From contig JAENIX010000063.1 in assembly GCA_016844415.1 (NCBI GenBank), positions 1 through 10,658 of the forward strand: a DNA stretch of 10,658 nucleotides, given 5' to 3'. Each line of letters begins with the position of its first letter. The first letter of the stretch is position 1. Shown piece by piece: positions 4,091 to 10,658 of this stretch. The notes under the pieces are model-generated. The model worked only from the letters and a program-made list of their open reading frames with translations. It did not search any database and was not told the origin of the DNA. Made by a program: the position numbers and the translations under genes. The DNA is from Actinomycetota bacterium. GTDB lineage: Bacteria > Desulfobacterota > Deferrimicrobia > Deferrimicrobiales > Deferrimicrobiaceae.

Positions 4091-6631
4091 CTATCCGCGG
4101 ACTCCTTCCGCCATTTGCAGCCGACGATGGAATCTCCGCATCGCAAGACCGGCGGCCACAAGGATGAGGACGCCGTACGCCGAGACGCCCTCTTTCCAAT
4201 CACCGCCGGTTCCGGCGATCGAGCAGCCTCCATATGAGAACATTGGGCTCTGGCTCAACCGGATATTGCGCCGCGTGCCATCCCACTCCTCCCAGACGGC
4301 GACTGCGTAATTGTTCATGATGGCCACGTGTGGCGAAGACGCTTGAACGCTCCGGACCTCGATGGGGCTCGCCGTCCCCCACCCGGAAGAGGGAATGTAG
4401 CGGTTCGACCAGATGCTGCCGATCGCCCCGTCGGACTGGACCCATACGGCGATTACATTCCCGCTGCCATCCATGGCGACTTGAGGAGAGGATGCGTTGC
4501 CCGGCCCCGTTTCGAGGAGGGTTGGCATCCCCCAGCCTGTCCCCGGCACGTAGCGGTTCGACCAGATGCTGTCGGCCGTCCCGTCGAACTGGATCCAAAC
4601 AGCGACCGCGTTGTCGCCGCCGTTCATCGCCACCTGTGGGGAAGAGGCCTTCCCTGCCCCGGCCTCGACGGCTGTTGCCGTCCCCCAGCCCGTCCCCGGC
4701 ACGTAGCGGTTCGACCAGATGCTGTCGGCCGTCCCGTCGGACTGGACCCACACGGCGGTGGCGTTGCCGCCGCCGTTCATCGCCACCTGTGGGGAAGAGG
4801 CCTTCCCTGCCCCGGCCTCGACGGCCGTTGCCGTCCCCCAGCCCGTCCCCGGCACGTAGCGGTTCGACCAGATGCTGTCGGCCGTCCCCGGCACATAGCG
4901 GTTCGACCAGATGCTGTCGGCCGTCCCGTCCGACTGGACCCACACGACGACCCCGTTGCCGCTGTTATCCATCGCCACCTGCGGAGACGAGGCTTGTCCC
5001 ACCCAGGTCTCGATGAGCGTCAGCGCCGCGGCGGGTTCGCCGAAACCGGTGATGGAGTATCTACTCGCCCAGATGCTGTTGGCCGTCCCGTCCGACTGGA
5101 CCCATACGACGATGGATTGCCCGCGGCCGTCCATGGCGACCTTCGGAGAAAATGCGTTGTCCGAACCGATTTGGAAAAAAGGGACTGTCCAGGGCGAGGA
5201 TGACAGTGTAAACGACCAGTTGTAGTCCGTCGCCGATGCATTCCCGGAGAGGTCCTTCACCCCCGTCGTTATCGTGGCGCGGTACGTTGGACCGACAGAG
5301 AGGGGTGTCGACGGAGTGAACGTGGCCGTCGGCCCGTTGAGTGTCACCTTTCCGGACACCGGAGCGCCGTCCGCCGCAAGGAGAAAGGTTGCCTCGCTTA
5401 GGTTTGTTACCGGCTCGGTGAACATGGCCGTTATGGATGTGCCGACCGGCACCCCGGTTGCTCCCTCGACCGGGGTGGTCGAGGAAACGGTGGGCGGAGT
5501 CGTGTCGGCCGCCTGATTCGTGGTGAAGGTCCAGGTGCAATCCGTTGCAAGGGGATTCCCCGCAAAGTCCCTTACTCCCGTGGTCACCATGGCCGTGCAG
5601 CTGGCCCCGGTGGGCAAGGGCGCCGACGGCGTAAAGAAGGCCGACAATCTGTTGACCGTCACCTTCCCGGGCACCGGGACACCGTTCGCCGTAAGCAGGA
5701 AGGTTGTCTCCGTTACGTTCGTCACCGGCTCGGAGAATGTGGCGATAATGAATGTGCCGACCGGCACACCGGATGATCCCTCCACCGGAGTGGTAGTGGC
5801 AACTACGGGCGCTGTCGTGTCGAAGTTCGGGTGCGTGGTAAAGGCCCAGGTGTGCTCGGTCGCCAGGTGATTGCCGGAAAGGTCCGTCACTCCGGTCGTA
5901 ATGGTGACCTGGTAAACCGACACGCCGAGAAAGTAATACCCGTAATACGGGGGAGGGGCGAGAGGCGCGGACGGCGTGAACATCGCCATGGCCCCGTTGA
6001 CTGTGACCTTCCCGGGCACAGGGACACCATCCGCAGCAAGCAGAAAGGTTGTCTCCGTTACGTTCGTCACCGGCTCGGAAAATGCGGCGGTGATGATCGT
6101 TGCCAAGGGTACCCCCGTGGCCCTATTAACGGGATTCGTGACGATAATCGTTGGCGGGGTAGTGTCGGGCCCCTGCCCGGTGGTGAATGTCCAGGTGTGG
6201 TCGGTTGCTAGGGAGTTCCCCGCAAGGTCCTTCACACCGGAAGGCCCGCTCGAAATGGTGACGGTGTATTTGGTGTCGAAGCGCCAGTTGATCGCCGGGG
6301 TGAAGGTGATCGTGTCGTGAACGCAGCCTACGGTCCCGGCCATCTCCGTACCATCCGCCCGGATCTTGACGGTGGTTCCGTTGACTGTGGCGGGGTCCAC
6401 CGGCTCGGTGAAGGTGATCTCGAGGCTTGCGTCGACCGCCACGTCGATCGCCCCGTCCGCGGGTGCGGAGGACACGACGGCAGGGGCGACCGAGTCGGAA
6501 GGCCCTGCCCCGCCACCGGACACGCCACCGGCCCCGGGACCGCCGCCGCCGCAACCGATCAGGAGCACCACGTTTAGAGCAGCCCAGACGACGAATCTCG
6601 TGAGGTTCCCTTTCCTTCCTTGATTCTTCAT
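4091..6631 (-). CDS. Ig-like-repeat surface lipoprotein with beta-propeller-like repeats and C-terminal Cys sorting signal
   Basis: An 846-residue exported protein. ATG (6629-6631) follows a GGGAGGG ribosome site at 6638-6643. Residues 1-27 form a lipoprotein signal with lipobox LIGC (Cys27), then a Gly-rich linker. Four Big_5-type Ig-like domains follow at about 47-151, 157-266, 272-371 and 377-476. Each has the 'TTPPTV..TTPVEGATGVPVG' opening, an 'F.EPV' motif and a 'D.GN..ATD.TWTFT' closing strand. Residues about 480-800 are six roughly 51-residue units (SSPQVAM...VVWVQSDGT...SIWSNRYVPGTGWG) that read like propeller blades. The tail (801-846) is GGCSIAG, a spacer, a short membrane segment (about 818-831) and RRFHRR. 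This resembles Cys-containing CTERM signals (MYXO-, JDVT- or Synerg-CTERM types). An adhesive or structural surface role is likely; no catalytic motif is seen. Confidence 0.85.
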   Translation of the reverse strand: MKNQGRKGNLTRFVVWAALNVVLLIGCGGGGPGAGGVSGGGAGPSDSVAPAVVSSAPADGAIDVAVDASLEITFTEPVDPATVNGTTVKIRADGTEMAGTVGCVHDTITFTPAINWRFDTKYTVTISSGPSGVKDLAGNSLATDHTWTFTTGQGPDTTPPTIIVTNPVNRATGVPLATIITAAFSEPVTNVTETTFLLAADGVPVPGKVTVNGAMAMFTPSAPLAPPPYYGYYFLGVSVYQVTITTGVTDLSGNHLATEHTWAFTTHPNFDTTAPVVATTTPVEGSSGVPVGTFIIATFSEPVTNVTETTFLLTANGVPVPGKVTVNRLSAFFTPSAPLPTGASCTAMVTTGVRDFAGNPLATDCTWTFTTNQAADTTPPTVSSTTPVEGATGVPVGTSITAMFTEPVTNLSEATFLLAADGAPVSGKVTLNGPTATFTPSTPLSVGPTYRATITTGVKDLSGNASATDYNWSFTLSSSPWTVPFFQIGSDNAFSPKVAMDGRGQSIVVWVQSDGTANSIWASRYSITGFGEPAAALTLIETWVGQASSPQVAMDNSGNGVVVWVQSDGTADSIWSNRYVPGTADSIWSNRYVPGTGWGTATAVEAGAGKASSPQVAMNGGGNATAVWVQSDGTADSIWSNRYVPGTGWGTATAVEAGAGKASSPQVAMNGGDNAVAVWIQFDGTADSIWSNRYVPGTGWGMPTLLETGPGNASSPQVAMDGSGNVIAVWVQSDGAIGSIWSNRYIPSSGWGTASPIEVRSVQASSPHVAIMNNYAVAVWEEWDGTRRNIRLSQSPMFSYGGCSIAGTGGDWKEGVSAYGVLILVAAGLAMRRFHRRLQMAEGVRG
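4328..5141 (-). repeat. Six 153-bp-type coding repeats
   Basis: The codon for the residue before 'VAM' or 'VAI' in each blade starts at 4328, 4481, 4634, 4787, 4979 and 5141. The first three steps are exactly 153 bp, the fourth is 192 bp (153 + 39) and the last is 162 bp. The units at 4634-4786 and 4787-4978 are almost identical at DNA level outside the 39-bp insertion and the region of the next blade's start. That points to recent unequal exchange or gene conversion. Confidence 0.85.
4845..4922 (-). repeat. 39-bp in-frame tandem duplication inside one repeat unit
   Basis: Bases 4845-4883 and 4884-4922 match at 38 of 39 positions. The duplication adds 13 residues (a second GTADSIWSNRYVP) and keeps the frame. 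It accounts exactly for the 192-bp unit length. Confidence 0.9.
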
Positions 6632-6759
6632 CGTAACCCTCCCTTATCTTCCGCGTCGTTACCGGCGCGTTCGGAAAATGATTACGGATCGCCTGGCCGC
6701 CTGCGCAGACGCTTGGGAACGCATTTCCATACCGAGCCGGCCCTCCGCAAATTGCATCA

Positions 6760-6797
6760 CCGACCGCGCAGCCCTGGAGATCCCGATACGGTTCTCC
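6760..6797 (-). promoter_or_regulatory. Conserved 5' leader hairpin plus CGGTCGG, copy 2
   Basis: On the minus strand GGAGA (6793-6797) pairs with TCTCC (6776-6780). An inner CCG-TAT-CGG stem has a three-base loop. CGGTCGG lies at 6760-6766, nine bases after the hairpin, as in copy 1. Three inner pairs are swapped relative to copy 1 (G-C to C-G and the reverse), so the pairing is kept while bases change. It lies in the predicted leader of the Ig-repeat gene. Confidence 0.45.
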
Positions 6798-6808
6798 CTT
6801 TGGTTTCG

Positions 6809-6846
6809 ACATTAGCCCAGCCTTGGTTACGGATTGATCACGGATT
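6809..6846 (-). promoter_or_regulatory. Putative SARP-type operator and -10 box, copy 2
   Basis: On the minus strand AATCCGTGATC (6836-6846) is followed at once by AATCCGTAACC (6825-6835), an 11-bp period. TAATGT (6809-6814) comes after a 10-bp gap. Layout and spacing are the same as at 1765-1802, although the 10-bp gap sequences differ at many positions. It lies in the interval between the intact SARP-type regulator gene and the Ig-repeat gene, which suggests the regulator controls its downstream neighbour. Confidence 0.5.
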
Positions 6847-6940
6847 CGGGGAAAAAAGGGGGAAGGACGAATTCAGGCGAAACTCGTCGAAAAACCTAAA
6901 GAAGTGGCTTGCCCCGGCCGCGGTAGCGCCGGGAAGAGGG

Positions 6941-9900
6941 TCAGGCCGGGGAACGACCGAGCGAGGCCACGATGGCCCGCGTCTCGGCGGATGGATCCAC
7001 GCCGAGAACGGAAGACAGCGTATTCCGGCAGCGCCGGAAGACGGAGAGGGCTTTGGCCTCCTGCCCCTGCTTGAGGTGACAGACCATGAGCCGGCGGTAG
7101 AGCTCCTCTGCCAGATCGTCCGCATCGAGGCCTTTTCCGTAGCAGGCGACCGCCTCCTCCCACCGACCCGCTTCTTCGTAGCACCTCCCCAGGTGTGTAA
7201 CCGCCCCCAGGAATCCGCCGCGCAGCTTCTCGCGCAGCGATACCGCCCAGGGCAGTTCTTCGAAGGCCAGGAAGGGCCCCCGGCAGAGAGACAATGTTTT
7301 TTCGAAATGCCGGATCGCTTCCGTCCCCTTCCCTTCCTTCCTCGCCTTCTCCGCCTGCCCCAGGAACCGCTCGAAGGCCCACACGTCCACCCAACAGTGC
7401 CGATTCGACAGGGAGAGCCGACCTTCCTTGAGAACCAGGGCTTCCTCTTTTCGAAGCAGTTTCCGCAAGCGGCTCAAGGCGACGGTAAAAGAGTGGTGGG
7501 CGAGGTCCCCGTCAGCTTCGGGCCACAGGAGTTCGGTGAGCCGTGCCTCGGACACGTCCCTCCCCCCGAGGGCGATCAACGCCTTGAGCAGCGACAGCGG
7601 TCGCTGCTGAACCTTCCGGCCGAACTCGACGGGGCGGTCGTCCGCCAGGAGCCCGAACCGCCCCAGCGTGTAGACCTTCACCGGCCAGGGCCACTGCCCT
7701 ACGTCCGGATTCGCAGAGTCCGGAACGATGCGGTGTTGCCGGATAAGATCTCTGACATATTCGACCTCGATCCCCTCCTCGAACGCCATGACGGCAACCT
7801 TTTCGATAAAACCAGGCCGCAAGGAGAACGCCGGGAAAAGCCCGCCGAGGAATCCGTTCTCGCGCCCGGTTTTCAGCCCCTTCCTCAGGAGCGCCACAGC
7901 CGCCGCCTCGTCGTTCCTGTCGAGATGGAAATACGCTTCCGCCAGGTCCGAAAGCCAGGAAACATAGGGGGATTCAATGTCCGATCCGATGCGACGTGCC
8001 TGGGCCAGATGCCGGCTCGCTTCCTCGTCCTCGCGCAATGCGTGGTGAGCGTGGGCCGCAAGCAGGTGGCCGGTGGGAGCCTCGATAATGTCTCCCGCCT
8101 CTTCTGCCAGCCGCTGGGACTCTTTCGCATGGAAGGCTGCCTTCCCGGGATCGCCCCGTTGCAGCGCCTCGCATCCCATGATCGCTTGAAATATGCGCGA
8201 GAGCAGTGGCCCCATGCGACCGGAGGAGGCCGCCACCTTTCCAATGTAGCGGTTCGCCGTCTCGAGATCGCCGAGCTCCAGAGCAGCGAGCGCGCCGTAT
8301 TCAAACAGCATGGTATCTATGACGTGTACCCCCGTCGTTTCCGCGAAGGCAAGCCCGTCGGAAACAACCCGCAGGCATCGCGCCGGCATCGCGAGGCAGA
8401 GCGAAAGCGTCGCCTCCATCCAAAACACCCAGAGCCACATCCATGGCGTTGCGTCTGGCCTCTTGAGCTCTTCTTTCAGGGAGGCCAGTGAGATTTCCGC
8501 GTCCTGATAGCCTCCCCTCCCTACATGATGGCAATAGAAGTAGATGGCGGCCGTCTCGACTTTCAGGCGGAGGTCCGTGCTTTTCCGGGCCATGGCGAGG
8601 GCCCGGGCGGTCCACAACGCCACGTCGTCCCGGGGGAACTGCCGGAAGGAAATCGCCTTGAACATGCTGCAGGTCACTTGATCCTCGATCTCGCTGGGCA
8701 GAAGGCTTCCATGTCTTTCCAGAAGAGGTGGAAGGAGTGGAATCCACGCGTCGAGCGGCCGGTAACCTTCCATCCCGGTGATGATCGAATCGACCACGCC
8801 CGCCCAGGCGAGGAACACCCCGGGAACGTCATTCCGCTTCTCGAATTTCCAGAAAGCCTCCTCGAAACAAGCCTGGCTCTCTGCGAGAGCAGAGGTGAGG
8901 AGGCCGACGCCGTTCCAGTAGAGCAACCACGGCTCACTGTGGAGGATCTCCCTGGGAAGAGCCGCCAGCCATTCGAGGAGCGTCTGATTTCGCCCCTGCA
9001 TGAAGAGGGAGCGAGCCTGGGAAAGGATCACCCGGGCGAGCGCTTCCCAATCCCCCGCCCGGCGGAAGAGTCTCGCGGCATCCTCGACGTATCCGCTTTC
9101 TTCCAGGAGGGTGGCGGCATCCTTGCCGATGCGGGCGCGCTCCTCGTCGGAGAAGACGCCTCTGCCCTGTTCGAGAAGGTATTCCCTGAAAAGTGCGTGG
9201 TACTCGTAGACCGGCTCCCGCTGCAGATGCTTGTCGGTAAAGTAATTATGACGATTCATGTCCGAAAGAATCTGACCGGCCCGTACTATGCCCGTCAGAC
9301 TCGCAGCCATCGATACCGTCATTTTCGGCAGAAAGGCGCTTCGTAGTAGGAAAACCTTGTTCTCCTCCTCCAACTGCCTGTAAATCTCGCTTCCGAAATA
9401 GTCGAAGATCTCGGCTGGGACTTGCTGCCCGATCGTCCGAGGCTCAACGCTTTTTTTGTCCTTTCTGTACAGAAGGAGCACGAGGCCGGCCGCCCAGCCG
9501 TCCGTCCGCTCGAAAAGATACCTCACCAGTTCCGACGAAGACCTTCCCTTCCGCTGGACCCTCGCGATCCCCGCCACCTCTTCAATGGTCAGTCGAAGGT
9601 CCTTCCATCCGAGCGTCTCCATGAGCCGGTTGGCCCGATCACGGGCAAAGGACGGATGGGGATCTTTGCGGCTGATGACAACAACCCCGATCCCCGGCGT
9701 CAGGCGGGAGACTCCCTCCCGGAGCATTTCGAAAAACGGAGAATCGTCCTGCAAGCGATGGCAGTCGTCGAGCACAAGCAAGCTGGGGACCGGAAGTCTC
9801 GCGGAGAGGTCCTCAAAGTATCTTTTCGCGAAAACTGACAGGCCAGGCAGGCGGTCGGGTGTCAGAAGGGGCAGGGGTTTTTTCTTCCGCGGAGCAGCCT

Positions 9901-10159
9901 TCCCGGCGGCCAGTCCAAGGTAATAGAAGAAGGTGCCGATGTCCGCGTCCGCATCGTCGACCTTGTACCAGAGGCATGGGAGGCGCCGGGACTCGATGTA
10001 GCTGCTGACGAGGGCGGTCTTCCCGCATCCGGGTGGGCCCGTGATCCAGAGCACAGGCACCTTGCGGGACTTGTCCAGAAGATTGTACAACCGTCGCCGC
10101 GGGAAATAGCCGACCGGGACGGGGCGGGTGACCTTCGCGATGGGGGGAGAAGATCGCAA
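6941..10159 (-). CDS. MalT-like ATPase / SARP (BTAD) transcriptional regulator
   Basis: A 1072-residue signal-transducing regulator. Residues 25-330 form a STAND-type NTPase with Walker A GPPGCGKT (41-48), Walker B LLVLDD (127-132), TDGWAAGL (219-226) and the MalT-like YHALFREYL (320-328). Residues about 335-820 are helical TPR-like repeats, the usual inducer- or partner-sensing part. Residues about 827-926 form an OmpR-type winged helix (VKVYTLGRFGLL...RPLSLLKALIALGG...LLWPEADG...ALSRLRKLL). Residues about 927-1072 are the BTAD domain, ending LGVDPSAETRAIVASLGRSPA. MalT itself ends in a LuxR helix-turn-helix, so here the output module is of SARP type. The start is TTG (10157-10159). It directly follows an in-frame TAA, and no ATG or GTG occurs before the Walker A. 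The ribosome site is weak (GGGGGA). The inducer is unknown. The next gene on this strand is the Ig-repeat lipoprotein. Confidence 0.9.
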   Translation of the reverse strand: MRSSPPIAKVTRPVPVGYFPRRRLYNLLDKSRKVPVLWITGPPGCGKTALVSSYIESRRLPCLWYKVDDADADIGTFFYYLGLAAGKAAPRKKKPLPLLTPDRLPGLSVFAKRYFEDLSARLPVPSLLVLDDCHRLQDDSPFFEMLREGVSRLTPGIGVVVISRKDPHPSFARDRANRLMETLGWKDLRLTIEEVAGIARVQRKGRSSSELVRYLFERTDGWAAGLVLLLYRKDKKSVEPRTIGQQVPAEIFDYFGSEIYRQLEEENKVFLLRSAFLPKMTVSMAASLTGIVRAGQILSDMNRHNYFTDKHLQREPVYEYHALFREYLLEQGRGVFSDEERARIGKDAATLLEESGYVEDAARLFRRAGDWEALARVILSQARSLFMQGRNQTLLEWLAALPREILHSEPWLLYWNGVGLLTSALAESQACFEEAFWKFEKRNDVPGVFLAWAGVVDSIITGMEGYRPLDAWIPLLPPLLERHGSLLPSEIEDQVTCSMFKAISFRQFPRDDVALWTARALAMARKSTDLRLKVETAAIYFYCHHVGRGGYQDAEISLASLKEELKRPDATPWMWLWVFWMEATLSLCLAMPARCLRVVSDGLAFAETTGVHVIDTMLFEYGALAALELGDLETANRYIGKVAASSGRMGPLLSRIFQAIMGCEALQRGDPGKAAFHAKESQRLAEEAGDIIEAPTGHLLAAHAHHALREDEEASRHLAQARRIGSDIESPYVSWLSDLAEAYFHLDRNDEAAAVALLRKGLKTGRENGFLGGLFPAFSLRPGFIEKVAVMAFEEGIEVEYVRDLIRQHRIVPDSANPDVGQWPWPVKVYTLGRFGLLADDRPVEFGRKVQQRPLSLLKALIALGGRDVSEARLTELLWPEADGDLAHHSFTVALSRLRKLLRKEEALVLKEGRLSLSNRHCWVDVWAFERFLGQAEKARKEGKGTEAIRHFEKTLSLCRGPFLAFEELPWAVSLREKLRGGFLGAVTHLGRCYEEAGRWEEAVACYGKGLDADDLAEELYRRLMVCHLKQGQEAKALSVFRRCRNTLSSVLGVDPSAETRAIVASLGRSPA

Positions 10160-10195
10160 TTAGTCCCCCGGATCGGACGACCCGACATGCGTCGA

Positions 10196-10201
10196 GTTAT
10201 A
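10196..10201 (-). promoter_or_regulatory. Possible -10 box of the regulator gene
   Basis: TATAAC on the minus strand lies 36 bases upstream of the TTG start. No acceptable -35 box stands at 16-18 bp, so this is weak or activator-dependent if real. The rest of 10160-10333 shows no gene. Confidence 0.3.
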
Positions 10202-10333
10202 TCTGCCTGTTGGACGAGGGCCTCAGGGGATCAGCGTAATATGGTCCTCCTCGCAATACCATCAGATTCTCGCCTCCTCCTCGCCCGCAAATAGCAACTT
10301 GAAGTAATAACAACTGGAAGGGATCGGCCATCG

Positions 10334-10512
10334 GGGTGCGCTGAAGGCCGGTCACAAACCCCAGAACCGGGACGTTCCTAGAACTCCAACAAATCAGGGA
10401 CAGACATCGCGACGATGCATGGTCGATGTCTGTCCCGCTTCTGCGGGAGTTCTAGGAACGTCCCGGTTCTGGGGTTCGGTTCTGGGGTTTATGGCCGGCC
10501 TTCAGCGCACCC
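10334..10512. repeat. Long palindromic repeat element 2 (three nested stems)
   Basis: Three nested perfect inverted repeats are visible: outer 18 bp (10334-10351 with 10495-10512), middle 31 bp (10357-10387 with 10446-10476) and inner 13 bp (10397-10409 with 10424-10436). A short CCCGC-TTCT-GCGGG hairpin also lies at 10434-10447. On the right, GGTTCTGGGGTT is repeated in tandem just after the middle arm. The element shares its word set with element 1 at 539-684. Its right outer arm includes the last codons and stop of the GNAT gene, so the left outer arm is an inverted copy of that gene end. Confidence 0.85.
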
Positions 10513-10658
10513 GCTTCAGGTAGATGAGCTTGTCGTCGCCGATCGCGTAGTAGTCGGGCAGCTGCGCGGCGAGGGTGCAGCCGACCTTGTCGTAGAATTG
10601 CCGCGTGGAGCCGTAGCTCTCCTTCGACGACGTCTCGATCACCAGGAGGTACCCCCCG
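10502..10658 (-). CDS. GNAT family N-acetyltransferase, C-terminal end (5' partial)
   Basis: The minus-strand frame is open from the window edge to TGA (10502-10504), giving 51 residues: GGYLLVIETSSKESYGSTRQ, then FYDKVGCTLAAQLPDYYAIG and DDKLIYLKRVR. The features are a strand ending in VIETSS, then the 'YxxTRxFYxKxGC' helix and the final DDKLIYLK strand. These are typical of the acetyl-CoA-binding C-terminal half of GNAT enzymes, which acetylate amines on small molecules or proteins. The substrate is unknown. The stop codon lies within the outer arm of palindromic element 2. A truncated copy of the same gene end lies at 1037-1150. Confidence 0.82.
   Translation of the reverse strand, partial: GGYLLVIETSSKESYGSTRQFYDKVGCTLAAQLPDYYAIGDDKLIYLKRVR
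10511..10597. repeat. Direct repeat, right copy (GNAT 3' end)
   Basis: Matches 1046-1132 with two mismatches in 87 bp and a constant offset of 9465. Here it lies in a GNAT frame that stays open to the window edge, so this is likely the intact gene and the left copy the displaced fragment. Confidence 0.85.

Noticed and set aside
4634..4978. Regular repeats that might suggest a CRISPR array.
   Set aside because: The units are 153 bp, adjacent, in frame and translate to a protein repeat; there are no short repeats separated by unique spacers.
4328..5203. Long plus-strand frames across the 153-bp repeats, giving repeated Arg/Pro-rich peptides.
   Set aside because: They mirror the coding repeats of the minus-strand Ig-repeat protein; the minus strand has the lipobox, Ig domains and ribosome site.
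6735..6797. Cyclic-di-GMP (GEMM) or another known riboswitch in the Ig-gene leader.
   Set aside because: The conserved GEMM segments are not present; only a small hairpin and a CGGTCGG block are shared with the other leader.
6915..6940. Intrinsic terminator after the regulator gene (CCCGGC...GCCGGG stem).
   Set aside because: The stem is only six pairs, the loop is large and no T-run follows directly, so I do not list it as a terminator.
6620..8491. A 623-codon open frame on the plus strand opposite the regulator and the Ig-gene leader.
   Set aside because: It is rich in Arg, Pro, Gln and Glu without domain motifs, and it covers the conserved winged-helix/BTAD coding region in antisense. 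High GC keeps the opposite frame open.

Overview
The window is GC-rich DNA from a Gram-negative bacterium. It holds an outer-membrane OprB-type porin, lipoprotein and Sec signal peptides, a MalT-like regulator and a Cys-type C-terminal sorting signal. This mix, plus the modular GGGACGTTCC-type palindromes, suggests a Desulfobacterota / Desulfuromonadales-like lineage. That assignment is inference; no marker gene is present.

Layout. Left edge (+): the last 169 codons of a RecB/AddA-type PD-(D/E)XK nuclease, then a long palindromic repeat (539-684) and a small zf-TFIIB zinc-ribbon gene (735-1040). From about 1040 everything is on the minus strand: a broken 3' end of a GNAT acetyltransferase gene (1037-1150), a secreted protein that has lost its natural 3' end (from 1598), a 3' remnant of a SARP/BTAD regulator gene (1897-2070), an OprB-type porin with a clear sigma-70 promoter (2266-3666), a 60-residue conserved-looking protein (3801-3983), an 846-residue Ig-like-repeat lipoprotein (4091-6631), and an intact 1072-residue MalT-like ATPase/SARP regulator (6941-10159). 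A second palindromic repeat (10334-10512) abuts the 3' end of a GNAT gene that runs off the right edge.

How the parts fit. The regulator and the regulator remnant are each followed by a similar block: two direct repeats with an exact 11-bp period, 10 bp, then TAATGT, then a small hairpin near the predicted transcript start, then CGGTCGG 9 nt further on. Each block ends about 165-180 bp later at the start codon of a gene for an exported protein. SARP-type regulators are known to bind direct repeats with about 11-bp spacing just upstream of -10 boxes. I therefore infer a duplicated cassette of regulator, operator, structured leader and exported protein. Three stem pairs in the hairpin are swapped between the two copies with pairing kept, which argues for selection on structure.

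The whole minus-strand block lies between two near-identical 87-bp direct repeats of the GNAT gene 3' end. This looks like an insertion or segmental duplication at the end of that gene. No integrase or transposase is visible in the window.
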